A stretch of DNA of 64,000 nucleotides. It comes from Synergistaceae bacterium DZ-S4 (GTDB lineage Bacteria > Synergistota > Synergistia > Synergistales > Synergistaceae). Made by a program: the position numbers and the translations under genes. Shown one piece after another: positions 27,332 through 36,207 of the stretch; within the stretch, counting starts at the first letter, position 1; every line of letters begins with the position of its first letter. The DNA is taken from positions 56,434 through 120,433 of the forward strand of contig JAPCWD010000008.1 of NCBI GenBank assembly GCA_025943965.1, read 5' to 3'. Under the pieces are notes generated by a model that made no database searches, was not told where the DNA came from, and was given only the letters and a program-made list of their open reading frames with translations.

Positions 27332-30157
27332 ATGACAGCAGATAAAAATGAAACTAAGGATCCTTCTGCAAACAATGGCGAAATGGACGGAAGGAAAACA
27401 AGGATCAATTCGATCATCCTCTCTGTGATCGTATTGTTGGTGGTTGCCCTTCATCTGCGTTTTGCATGGAACAGATACAACGATATTGCCTCATCTGAAG
27501 CAGTCATGCTTGCACAATCCATGGAATCCCTTTTACATCCGGAGCACATATCAGAATTATCCGGCACAGAAAAAGACCTTGATAACCCTGCGTACATAAT
27601 GACAAAACTTAGTCTGCAAAAGCTTGTTGAAACAAATAATCCAATCAGGTTCGCTTATTTATTGGGTGAAGATAATGGAAGCATGATATTTTTAATAGAT
27701 TCAGAATCACCTGATTCACCGAATTATTCGCCACCGGGACAAATTTACGAAGAAGCAGGAGAAACTGACTGGCTGCCTTTTAAGACAGCTAAAACAGTTC
27801 TTACTGAACCTACGACAGATAGATGGGGGACTTGGATCAGTGCTCTTGTACCCATAAAAGACCCTGCTGACGGAAGAGTCATTGCTGTACTCGGACTAGA
27901 TTATTCGGCATCTCAGTGGAATGACCGCATATGGGAGCGCATGATCCCGGATATAGTAATTGTAATAAGCCTGCTTATACTATTTTTGGTAATGCTCAGA
28001 ACATGGAACCAACATTCTTTACTTATAAAACTCAACAAAAAAATGGCTTTTAATGAGGCTCTTTACCGGAGTGTTTTTGAACAGGCTCCTATTGGGATCG
28101 CTATTGCGGATGAAAACAGGTATGTATCTCAGTCAGAATATGGGCAGATGAATGCCAACCCCATGTTCGAACAAATAATTGGATGGAAAAATGAAGATTT
28201 GTCTAAAATTAACTGGACGGACATAACTCATCAAGAAGACCTTAATTTAAATATCAAAAAATATGAAGAGTTCAAAGAGGGCAAGACCGGCGGCTATTCT
28301 ATAGAAAAGCGTTTTATTAAGCCTGACGGATCGACGGTATGGACAAATATGAAGGTATCCCCTTTGCTCGGCTACTCTGATGCCAGATCATACCATCTCT
28401 GCCTGCTCGAAGACATATCTGCGCGCAAGGCAGCTGAGGAGTCGCTTAAAGAGAGCGAGAGGAGCAAATCCGTTCTTCTTTCCCACCTTCCCGGAATGGC
28501 ATACAGGTGCAGTTATGATCCTGACTGGACAATGCATTTTGTTTCTGACGGTTGCATGGAACTGACCGGATACTCACCGGAAAGCCTTTTGAATAACAGG
28601 GATCTCTCGTTTAACGATCTCATAGCACCGGAATACAGTGACAGGCTATGGAATGAATGGAAGCGTATCCTTGCTGACAGGCTGCCTTTTAAACATGAAT
28701 ATGAGATCATAACGGCTGAAGGAAAACGAAAATGGGTCCTTGAGCTTGCAGAAGGCATATTTAATGACCAGTGCGAGGTTGAAGCTCTTGAAGGGATCAT
28801 CATCGACATATCAGACAGGAAAGAGGTCGAAAATCTACTCAGATATACCAATGAACATGATAGATGGACCGGCCTGTTTAACAGATATTACCTTGAAAAC
28901 ATGCTTAAACATGACGCAGGCAAGGATTTTTATGAAAAAAGAGCCCTAATCAGCATTAATTTGGGTTCAGTACAGTCATTGACAAGGGTTTATGGATTTC
29001 ATTACACACAGGATCTGATCAAAAAAACAGCCAACGCGTTCAGCGAATATTCTACTGATAAACGAATATTGTTTTCGACATACGAAAACCGTTTCGTTTA
29101 CTACATGAAAGGTTATAAAGACAGGAATGAATTGCTTGAGTTTACTGAAATTCTGATAGAGATCCTGGAATCCCTGCTTGCAACTGAAAGGATAGGCGGC
29201 GGCATAGGGATAATGGAATTAGAGAGTTACGACGATATAGATGTTGACACCCTTTTGAAAAAACTTCTTATTGCCTCTGAAAAAGCGATCAAAATTTATG
29301 ACGACAATTTTGGAGCATGTTTTTACGATGAAGAAATGGAAATAGAAATAATCCGTGAGCAGGATATAAAGAGTGAGCTTGCCCGGATCGCTGCCGGTGA
29401 AAATATTGAAACCCTTTTTCTCCAGTTCCAGCCTATCATTGACCTTAAATCAGACAAGATAAAGGGGTTCGAGGCATTGGCCAGGATGAAAAATGAAAAA
29501 CTTGGCCTGGTTCCTCCTCTGGAATTTATTCCTGTGGCAGAGAAGACTAAACTTATTATCCCTATTGGCTATATAATTTTTATGCAGTCATTCCGTTTCC
29601 TCAACAGGCTGAAGGAAATAGGGTACGAGAACATCAACATTTCAGTCAATGTCTCTGCAGTTCAGGTTTTGGAAAAGGATTTCACTGTCGAGCTGCTCAA
29701 TATTATTAAAGAGATGCAAGTTGATCCCAACAATATTATTGTTGAGATCACAGAGTCGGTGTTTTCTTCAAATTATGAGGATATTAATAAAATTCTTGGT
29801 GAGCTGAGAAACTCAGGGATCAAGATCGCAATAGATGATTTTGGCACAGGTTATTCATCTCTTGCAAGAGAACAGGAATTAAATGTTGATTGTCTGAAGA
29901 TAGACAAATATTTTATAGACAAGCTTCTGGAGGTAAATCCTGATTATGCTATAACGGCAGAAGTAATATCGATGGCGCACAAGATGGGCCATTATGTTAC
30001 AGCAGAAGGGGTGGAATATGAAAACCAAAAAGAATATCTTATTAAAAACGGTTGTGACAGTTTCCAGGGATATCTCTTTGCCAGACCGCTTGACGAAGAT
30101 GAAGCTGTAAAAATTCTGATAAAAGAGAAAAACATTGACCAGAATACCGAAATATAA
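27332..30157 (+). CDS. Membrane-bound c-di-GMP phosphodiesterase (sensor-PAS-PAS-GGDEF*-EAL)
   Basis: A 941-residue sensor. Transmembrane segments near 27-45 and 205-225 flank an extracytoplasmic sensing region. Two PAS domains follow (~243-360, ~373-490), then a GGDEF-fold domain (~510-670) whose active-site motif is replaced by YENRF, so it should not make c-di-GMP. The C-terminal EAL domain (~690-935) keeps GFEALAR, EITESV, DDFGTGYSSL, the catalytic Lys in LKIDKYF, AEGVE and QGYLFARPL, indicating active hydrolysis. ATG 27332 has AAGAAGG upstream; an ATG at 27299 does not. Confidence 0.92.
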   Translation: MTADKNETKDPSANNGEMDGRKTRINSIILSVIVLLVVALHLRFAWNRYNDIASSEAVMLAQSMESLLHPEHISELSGTEKDLDNPAYIMTKLSLQKLVETNNPIRFAYLLGEDNGSMIFLIDSESPDSPNYSPPGQIYEEAGETDWLPFKTAKTVLTEPTTDRWGTWISALVPIKDPADGRVIAVLGLDYSASQWNDRIWERMIPDIVIVISLLILFLVMLRTWNQHSLLIKLNKKMAFNEALYRSVFEQAPIGIAIADENRYVSQSEYGQMNANPMFEQIIGWKNEDLSKINWTDITHQEDLNLNIKKYEEFKEGKTGGYSIEKRFIKPDGSTVWTNMKVSPLLGYSDARSYHLCLLEDISARKAAEESLKESERSKSVLLSHLPGMAYRCSYDPDWTMHFVSDGCMELTGYSPESLLNNRDLSFNDLIAPEYSDRLWNEWKRILADRLPFKHEYEIITAEGKRKWVLELAEGIFNDQCEVEALEGIIIDISDRKEVENLLRYTNEHDRWTGLFNRYYLENMLKHDAGKDFYEKRALISINLGSVQSLTRVYGFHYTQDLIKKTANAFSEYSTDKRILFSTYENRFVYYMKGYKDRNELLEFTEILIEILESLLATERIGGGIGIMELESYDDIDVDTLLKKLLIASEKAIKIYDDNFGACFYDEEMEIEIIREQDIKSELARIAAGENIETLFLQFQPIIDLKSDKIKGFEALARMKNEKLGLVPPLEFIPVAEKTKLIIPIGYIIFMQSFRFLNRLKEIGYENINISVNVSAVQVLEKDFTVELLNIIKEMQVDPNNIIVEITESVFSSNYEDINKILGELRNSGIKIAIDDFGTGYSSLAREQELNVDCLKIDKYFIDKLLEVNPDYAITAEVISMAHKMGHYVTAEGVEYENQKEYLIKNGCDSFQGYLFARPLDEDEAVKILIKEKNIDQNTEI

Positions 30158-30224
30158 ATAATAAGCGTTTATAACCTGATGTAGATATTTAAAGCTTATT
30201 ATCAAATGAAACGAGGCGATAAGT

Positions 30225-30713
30225 ATGTTCAGAAGCATGAGAAGATGCAAACAGCTCTTGTCCGATAAAGATACTGAGGCTGTAGTGAAGAGATGCACGA
30301 ACGGTGTCCTTGCATGCTGCGGGGATAACGATTACCCATACGCTGTCCCGGTCAGTTTCGTTTATCATAACGAAAAGATATACTTCCATTCGGCTAAGGC
30401 GGGGCACAAAATAGACGCGATCCAAAGAAACCCAAAGGTGTCTTTCGCTGTCATTGATGAGGACAGAATAGTCAGCAAGGAGTACACATCATATTTCCGA
30501 AGCGTAATTGCCTTTGGCAGGGCAAGGATGGTTGAAGGAGAAGAACGGCTTGAAGCCTTCCGGGCACTTGTTGAAAAATATTCAGGGGACCAGCCTGAGG
30601 AGGCAAAACACAAGGAAATTACAGGCTGTACGAACGCATGCATAGTTGCAATAGATGTGGACCATATTACTGGCAAAGAGGCCATAGAATTCGTAAGGGC
30701 AAAGAACGGATAA
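30225..30713 (+). CDS. Pyridoxamine 5'-phosphate oxidase-like flavoprotein
   Basis: A 162-residue split-barrel FMN-binding protein of the NimA/PNPOx-like type (TNGVLACCGDNDYPYAVPVSF, IYFHSAKAGHKIDAIQRNP cut to the family core). Such proteins reduce nitro groups or unknown flavin substrates in anaerobes. Two adjacent cysteines (Cys31-Cys32 region) are unusual at the FMN face. Followed by a large hairpin terminator. Confidence 0.85.
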   Translation: MFRSMRRCKQLLSDKDTEAVVKRCTNGVLACCGDNDYPYAVPVSFVYHNEKIYFHSAKAGHKIDAIQRNPKVSFAVIDEDRIVSKEYTSYFRSVIAFGRARMVEGEERLEAFRALVEKYSGDQPEEAKHKEITGCTNACIVAIDVDHITGKEAIEFVRAKNG

Positions 30714-30734
30714 ATTATTATACCTAAGAGATAA

Positions 30735-30797
30735 GGCCATCCGGCATCCGGTAATGTTCCGCTTCGGAACATCCGAATAGCCGGATGGTCACTTTTT
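30735..30797 (+). terminator. Compound hairpin terminator
   Basis: An outer 11-bp stem (GGCCATCCGGC with GCCGGATGGTC) encloses an inner 8-bp stem (ATGTTCCG with CGGAACAT), followed by CACTTTTTT. The next ~195 bases hold no gene and are very A/T rich. Confidence 0.75.
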
Positions 30798-30991
30798 TGC
30801 ATTTCTTCGATGATTATATGGGATAAATTAAAAAACTTCACACTTTAAAATCATACGTATATTATTAACAAATATGTGATATTATAGTTAAAGCTATTAT
30901 CATATGTAGCAGAATAGCTGTAATATACTAAATTACCCTGTATATTTTAAGAATAAATGTAAGGGGATAGATCAAATAAGGAGGTAATTTT

Positions 30992-31207
30992 ATGAAAGTC
31001 CCATTCTGCACCTGTGTTGACCATCAATGCCGCTGCAATCCCATAAATCACCCGCACGGCTGCACTCCGTGCATCGCGAAGTGCCTTGCCGAAAAGGAGA
31101 TACCTGTCTGCTTCTATCGTAAAATTGACCCCAACATGGACAGGAAGCAGGATTACACGTTCAAGGGCTTTGCCAGATTCGTGACCGACCACGAAGAGAA
31201 GTCCTAA
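30992..31207 (+). CDS. Small Cys-rich DUF6485-family protein
   Basis: A 71-residue protein whose N-terminal half is packed with cysteines and histidines (CTCVDHQCRCNPINHPHGC, then CIAKCL), a likely zinc or iron-sulfur site. The C-terminal half is a short basic/aromatic tail. It matches my recollection of the DUF6485 family; function is unknown. AAGGAGG precedes the ATG by the ideal distance, and a terminator follows, so it is a monocistronic expressed gene. Confidence 0.75.
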   Translation: MKVPFCTCVDHQCRCNPINHPHGCTPCIAKCLAEKEIPVCFYRKIDPNMDRKQDYTFKGFARFVTDHEEKS

Positions 31208-31246
31208 AAGTAACAGACATCTTCTCACTTCCAAAGCGCACCGGAC

Positions 31247-31282
31247 AAAAATGGACAGTCTGAAAAGGCTGTTCATTTTTTT
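31247..31282 (+). terminator. Rho-independent terminator after small Cys-rich gene
   Basis: AAAATGGACAGTC pairs with GGCTGTTCATTTT around a TGAAAA loop, ending in a T run. Confidence 0.85.
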
Positions 31283-31346
31283 ATTAACAAAATATCGTCG
31301 TTGGATATAAAATATGCCAAGCAACCAAAGAAAGGTGGTGTAAGTT

Positions 31347-33077
31347 TTGATTAGACTTAGATTTTTATTATTGATCATCCTCACATTCACACTGCAGGCC
31401 CCTGCGTTTTCCTGTACGACTACGATAGCGGGCAAGAACGCGACTGCGGACGGTTCCGTTATGGTTTCGCATTCCGACGACGGGCTCAGTGACGCAAGCC
31501 TTGTTTTCGTGCCGGCGATGGACCATGCGCCCGGATCGATGCGGCCTGTCTTTTATTCAAATGAATCACTCGGATTCAAGCCTGAATGGGGAGGCACCCA
31601 GACTCACAGGCTGATCACCAGGGGAAGGGGCCCGGTCTATGACAAAAAGGGACTGCCCGCCTCTATCCCGCTCGGATTTATCCCGCAGGTCGCCCACACC
31701 TACGCCTACTTTGACGCGAATTACGGAATAATGAACGAACACCAGCTGACGATAGGCGAGTGCACGGACCTGGCAAAAGTACACCCGGAACCGGAGCCCG
31801 GAAAAAGAATATTCTATTCATCTGAACTTTCAAGAGTTGCATTGGAGAGAACAAAGACTTCCCGGGAAGCCGTAAAACTGATGGGCGGGTTGATCGAGAC
31901 CTACGGATATTACGGAACAGGTGAGACCCTTCTCGTCGGTGATCCGAATGAAGGCTGGGTCATGGAGATGGCCGGCTGCGATATGGACGGGTCCGGAGGC
32001 GTATGGGTAGCCCAAAGGGTCCCGGATGACAAGATATTCGTCGCGGCAAACCAGTTCCGCATAAGGGAGATAGATCCGAACAGCCCGGACATAATGTTCT
32101 CAAAGAACATATTTGAGATCGCCGAGAAAAAGGGATGGTGGAAGCCGTCCGACGGAAAGCTCGATTTTGCTAAGGTCTACGGAGACGGGGAATTCCACCA
32201 CCCATACTATTCGCTCAGGCGTGTATGGAGGGCGATGTCGCTCCTTGCCCCGTCGCTCGGACTTTCACCGTGGGCAGAGGACGCGTTCACAAAGGATTAC
32301 CCTTTTGCGGTCAAACCGGACAAAAAGGTCACCGTTGAAGATATCGCCGCCATACACAGGGACAACTACGATGGCACGGAGTTCGATCTCACCGTGGGTC
32401 TGGCTGCCGGACCGTTCGGAAACCCGACGAGATATGAGGGCAACGCCGAGTCCGTCGCGGACTCCGAGGGAAAACTTACAACGCTTGTGGGTGAATTTGA
32501 GAGGCCGCTCGATATTTATCGCTGCGTATATTCCTACGTTGCCCAGTCCCGCAGCTGGCTGCCCGATGAGGTCGGAGGAGTCCTCTGGTTCGGCCCCGAC
32601 AGGCCCTCTACGAACGCACTGCTGCCTTTCTACTGCGGGATGGCGGACCTTCCGAAGGAGATCCAGCAGGCAAACATACTGGACCTGAGGATGGACAGCG
32701 TATGGTCGGCCTTCAACTTCGTGGCGAATTACTGCACGATAAAGTGGTCGTATATGATAAAGGACATAAGGGAAGTCAGGGAAGAGGTTGAAAAGAGGGC
32801 CTTCGCCGTGCAGGATCTTCTTGAGACCAATGCCGTGGAGCTGCTGAAGAAGGGCAGAGTGGCAGAGGCAAGAAAAATGCTGACCGTATACTGCAGCGAA
32901 AATACCGTGGAAGTGCTCGATGCATGGCACAAGCTGGCAGAAAGGCTCTATGTCAAGTATAATGACGGATACCTGAACACAGCCGAAGAGATAGGACAGC
33001 CTCTTTTCTATCCTTCCTGGTGGCTGGAAAAAGTCGGTTACGGAAACGGACCTACCGATTACCGCAAGAAAAAATAA
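31347..33077 (+). CDS. Secreted C69-family dipeptidase
   Basis: A 576-residue Ntn-hydrolase of family C69. A signal peptide ends just before Cys23 (APAFSC-TTTIAGKNATADG); removal exposes the N-terminal cysteine nucleophile. The DGSVMVSHSDDG, NYGIMNEHQLTIGECTD and RRVWRAMSLLAPSLGLSPW regions are typical. It would act outside the membrane to release amino acids from dipeptides, matching peptide-fermenting metabolism. TTG 31347 with AAAGGTGG is the start. Confidence 0.92.
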   Translation: MIRLRFLLLIILTFTLQAPAFSCTTTIAGKNATADGSVMVSHSDDGLSDASLVFVPAMDHAPGSMRPVFYSNESLGFKPEWGGTQTHRLITRGRGPVYDKKGLPASIPLGFIPQVAHTYAYFDANYGIMNEHQLTIGECTDLAKVHPEPEPGKRIFYSSELSRVALERTKTSREAVKLMGGLIETYGYYGTGETLLVGDPNEGWVMEMAGCDMDGSGGVWVAQRVPDDKIFVAANQFRIREIDPNSPDIMFSKNIFEIAEKKGWWKPSDGKLDFAKVYGDGEFHHPYYSLRRVWRAMSLLAPSLGLSPWAEDAFTKDYPFAVKPDKKVTVEDIAAIHRDNYDGTEFDLTVGLAAGPFGNPTRYEGNAESVADSEGKLTTLVGEFERPLDIYRCVYSYVAQSRSWLPDEVGGVLWFGPDRPSTNALLPFYCGMADLPKEIQQANILDLRMDSVWSAFNFVANYCTIKWSYMIKDIREVREEVEKRAFAVQDLLETNAVELLKKGRVAEARKMLTVYCSENTVEVLDAWHKLAERLYVKYNDGYLNTAEEIGQPLFYPSWWLEKVGYGNGPTDYRKKK

Positions 33078-33107
33078 TATCTTCATAATCGTCTGGAGGT
33101 GAAATAT

Positions 33108-33296
33108 ATGCCGGTGATCAAGATCGATTGTTCCGCTATGGAAGTCGAAAAGAAGGAGCAGCTGATAAAGTCTCTCACACAGACAGCCAGCAGCATAATG
33201 GGCATCCCAGAGGCCGCCTATGTGGTCCTCATCAATGAAATGTGCAAGGACAACATAGGGGTGGGGGGAGAGATGCTGTCAAAGAAACAGCACTGA
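33108..33296 (+). CDS. 4-oxalocrotonate tautomerase family protein
   Basis: A 62-residue tautomerase. With the ATG at 33108, Met removal leaves the catalytic N-terminal proline (M-PVIKIDCSAMEVEKKEQL). The in-frame ATG nine bases earlier would bury it. GGAGGT lies seven bases upstream of 33108, fixing the start. The partner arginine usually near residues 11 and 39 is not obvious, so the natural substrate may differ. It follows the dipeptidase by 30 bases. Confidence 0.88.
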   Translation: MPVIKIDCSAMEVEKKEQLIKSLTQTASSIMGIPEAAYVVLINEMCKDNIGVGGEMLSKKQH

Positions 33297-33326
33297 AGAA
33301 CGCCTTCTGTCTATTTATCGTAAATC

Positions 33327-33361
33327 ACGGACATCCCGAAAACTCCGGGGTGTCCGTTTTT
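33327..33361 (+). terminator. Rho-independent terminator after tautomerase gene
   Basis: ACGGACATCCCG and CGGGGTGTCCGT form a 12-bp stem with one wobble pair around AAAACTC, followed by TTTTTA. Confidence 0.88.
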
Positions 33362-33409
33362 ATCATTTCAGACTTTAGATCGCTAAAGCTCACAGGCTGA
33401 GTGTAATTT

Positions 33410-33437
33410 TTTAACATGGATCACTTTATGTTATACT
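33410..33437 (+). promoter_or_regulatory. Putative promoter of the trehalose operon
   Basis: TTTAAC (33410-33415) and TATACT (33432-33437) with 16 bases between them lie 60 bases ahead of the first gene. Confidence 0.4.
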
Positions 33438-33497
33438 ACTAAGATATTCAGGCATAACAGGGGAGATGAGAATGCAAGTTAAAGGGGGAATAAGATA

Positions 33498-34175
33498 ATG
33501 GCAGATGCAAAGATCAAACCTTTCAGATTTATGGAGTCCGCAGTCCTGCTCCTTGCGACGGGGATAAGGGCACAGACGCTCCGTGAGTTGTATGCAGGCC
33601 TTAAACAGGTAGATGACAGTTCGATCTACTTCCATTTCTGGGGGCGTATGGTCAGGCCCCACATTTCTGAGTCGGAATTCAACAACGACTTCGCCTCATG
33701 GATAAACAGCAGTCTCAGGGATTTCAAACTCGCAGAAGCTTTGGGGGCCATAAACCCGGTCAAATTCCAAAACTTCGACGATATACGCAATGTTATTCTG
33801 GATATCCTTGACAAAAGGCTGGAAAACGATGATTTCCTAAGCTGGAAGAAAGCAGACCGTGACTTCCATTTCATCGCATGTAAAAAATTGGTCTTCGACA
33901 CGGGGACTGAGGCTGCCTCCCTTGAAGAATTTCCCGATGCCGTGAGAAACTGCAGCAGAGAGAGCTTCTTCTACCATTTCATTGACGGCAGGAGGCGTTC
34001 TCCCGAATGCAAGGATGATTTTACGTTATGGCTTGAGCAGTTCCCCGAAGAGTCCGCGTCTTTGAGGAAGAGGCTCAAAAATGTCGATTCCTACCTCTTT
34101 TCCCTCTCTGAACTCAAGGCACAGGTCTTATCGATAATCGACGACTGGAAGGCCGGCAAAGGGGGCATGATGTGA
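33498..34175 (+). CDS. DUF5752-family protein, first gene of trehalose operon
   Basis: A 225-residue helical protein of unknown function. It opens FRFMESAVLLLATGIRAQTL and has two similar histidine-containing segments (DSSIYFHFWGRMVRPH and ESFFYHFIDGRRRSPE), suggesting an internal duplication. DUF5752 genes recur directly upstream of TreT-like glycosyltransferases, so a role in regulating or scaffolding trehalose synthesis is plausible. Its stop overlaps the next gene. Confidence 0.75.
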   Translation: MADAKIKPFRFMESAVLLLATGIRAQTLRELYAGLKQVDDSSIYFHFWGRMVRPHISESEFNNDFASWINSSLRDFKLAEALGAINPVKFQNFDDIRNVILDILDKRLENDDFLSWKKADRDFHFIACKKLVFDTGTEAASLEEFPDAVRNCSRESFFYHFIDGRRRSPECKDDFTLWLEQFPEESASLRKRLKNVDSYLFSLSELKAQVLSIIDDWKAGKGGMM

Positions 34176-35413
34176 TGTCTGAGATGCTGAATAAATATGC
34201 CGAGATCATAGGGTCCGCCGCGATGGACAGCCTCGTCAGGGTCGCTGACAGGCTGAAGGGCAAAAAGATAGTCCATGTCAATTCCACAAGATCAGGCGGA
34301 GGAGTGGCCGAGATCCTTTCTTCGATGATACCCCTGTCCAAAGAGCTTGGTCTTGATGTTTCGTGGGAAGTGATCGAGGGCGACGAATCATTTTTCAACT
34401 GCACGAAGATGATGCACAACACCCTTCAGGGCATGCCGGGGGTGCTGTCTGACCGTCAGAAGGAGACTTACCTTGATACCGTCCGCAGGAACGCGGAGAA
34501 GCTCAAGGATATCCTGGGGGATGCCGATTATGTGTTTATTCACGATCCTCAACCCGCTGCGCTGATCCACAGTTTCCCGAAAAGGAAGGGGAAGTGGGTC
34601 TGGAGATGCCATATAGATGTAAGTGCTCCCAACAAAAGCGTCTGGAAGTTTATCAAAGAACAGGTATCCGCTTACGACGCCTCGGTCTTCTCCCTGCCCG
34701 ACTTTGCCCAGAAGCTGCCTCACCCGCAGTTCCTCATCACACCGAGCATCGATCCCCTCTCGGAGAAGAATATCCCGCTCGAAAGGGACGAGATCGAAAA
34801 AACTTATAATGATCTGGGCATCCCCATGGATAAGCCGATCGTGCTTCAGGTATCGAGGTTTGACAAATTTAAGGACCCCCTGGGTGTCATAGAGAGCTAC
34901 CGGATAATAAAGGAACATGTGGACATCAGACTAGTAATGGCGGGAGGAGAAGCCGACGACGATCCTGAGGCACTCGAGATACTGAGGGAAGTCGAGGACG
35001 CCGCAAAAGGAGACCCCGATATATCGATCCTCATGCTTCCTTCCGACTCGCACAGGACGATCAACGCACTTCAATCGGGCGCCGATGTGGTAATGCAGAA
35101 ATCGATCCGCGAAGGCTTCGGCCTTACCGTTACGGAAGCAATGTGGAAAAACAAGGCTGTCATAGGCGGCAATGTCGGCGGGATAAGACTCCAGGTCATA
35201 AACAGATTCAACGGTTTCAGGGTAAGGACGCCGGAGGGTGCGGCCATAAGGACGCGATACCTGCTTTCACACCCATGGAAAAGGGAGAGGATGGGGAAAA
35301 ACGCCAGGGAATATGTCCTGGAGAATTTCCTTATCACCGGACATTTGAAAAGATACATTACGATGCTCATCTCTCTTGATCTGAAAGAAGGGCCGTGGGA
35401 GAGATGGTTCTGA
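34175..35413 (+). CDS. Trehalose synthase-like glycosyltransferase (TreT/GT4)
   Basis: A ~412-residue GT4 enzyme resembling trehalose glycosyl-transferring synthase, which joins NDP-glucose and glucose into trehalose in one reversible step. Motifs include VNSTRSGGGVAEIL near the start, HDPQPAALI, WRCHIDVSAPN, LQVSRFDKFKDP, and the C-terminal donor site SIREGFGLTVTEAMW with GGNVGGIR. A GTG at 34172 is an alternative start. It overlaps both neighbours. Confidence 0.85.
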   Translation: MSEMLNKYAEIIGSAAMDSLVRVADRLKGKKIVHVNSTRSGGGVAEILSSMIPLSKELGLDVSWEVIEGDESFFNCTKMMHNTLQGMPGVLSDRQKETYLDTVRRNAEKLKDILGDADYVFIHDPQPAALIHSFPKRKGKWVWRCHIDVSAPNKSVWKFIKEQVSAYDASVFSLPDFAQKLPHPQFLITPSIDPLSEKNIPLERDEIEKTYNDLGIPMDKPIVLQVSRFDKFKDPLGVIESYRIIKEHVDIRLVMAGGEADDDPEALEILREVEDAAKGDPDISILMLPSDSHRTINALQSGADVVMQKSIREGFGLTVTEAMWKNKAVIGGNVGGIRLQVINRFNGFRVRTPEGAAIRTRYLLSHPWKRERMGKNAREYVLENFLITGHLKRYITMLISLDLKEGPWERWF

Positions 35414-36207
35414 AGCCGCCCAGGCTCACACCAGAAGAGTATGTGCATTTCTTTTCAGCATACGACCGTGTCTCGCCGCTGCTGATCAGTGATTATGACG
35501 GAACTCTAGCCCCTTTCAGAAAGGAGAGGGAGAAGGCTGTTCCCGGGGCGCAGACTCAGGATCTTCTTGGTGCGATCTGTGACGCCGGCGGAGAAGTGAT
35601 CCTCGTCTCGGGAAGGTGCGCAGAGGAAGTCCGGCAGCTTGTATCTCTTCCTGTGGAGATATGGGGGTGCCACGGCATGGAAAGACTCGGCCCCGACGGC
35701 CTTTTGGAGAGGGCGGAGGTGTCGCCCGAAGCGCTGAGTAAAATGAATGAATTCTCCTGGCTTTTCGGGGATTTTCCGAATAGGTCTGTCGAGGTCAAGT
35801 ATTCGGGGATAGCTCTTCACTGGCGCGAGAACAGAGAAACTGCCGACCGTTACGCCGAATTTTCGCGCGATATAACCAATGCTGCAACTGAAGCAGGCCT
35901 GAGGATCCTTCCTTTCGACGGAGGGATTGAATTCATGATGCCTGATTTTTCAAAGGGAAACGCTCTGCGCAGGATATGCAGCGAGCATCCGTATTCATCC
36001 CCCATATGCTATATGGGGGATGACATGACGGATGAAGACGCATTTGTCGCCGTAAGGGAAAGGGAGGCGGGGGTGGCCATCCTTGTCTTCAGCAAACTTC
36101 GCGAAAGCCATGCGAACGTATCGATACACAACAGCGAAGTAAACACATTCCTGGAGTTCTGGCTGCATAGGATGGCGAAGAAAGGGAATGGTACCGATGA
36201 AAGATAA
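35404..36207 (+). CDS. otsB: Trehalose-6-phosphate phosphatase
   Basis: A HAD-superfamily phosphatase that converts trehalose 6-phosphate to trehalose. The nucleophile motif is LLISDYDGTLAPF, motif II ILVSGR, and motif IV GDDMTDEDAF. Length (~267) fits OtsB. A GTG at 35395 is also possible; either start overlaps the TreT-like stop. It overlaps otsA by about 20 bases, so the pathway enzymes are translationally coupled. Confidence 0.92.
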   Translation: MVLKPPRLTPEEYVHFFSAYDRVSPLLISDYDGTLAPFRKEREKAVPGAQTQDLLGAICDAGGEVILVSGRCAEEVRQLVSLPVEIWGCHGMERLGPDGLLERAEVSPEALSKMNEFSWLFGDFPNRSVEVKYSGIALHWRENRETADRYAEFSRDITNAATEAGLRILPFDGGIEFMMPDFSKGNALRRICSEHPYSSPICYMGDDMTDEDAFVAVREREAGVAILVFSKLRESHANVSIHNSEVNTFLEFWLHRMAKKGNGTDER

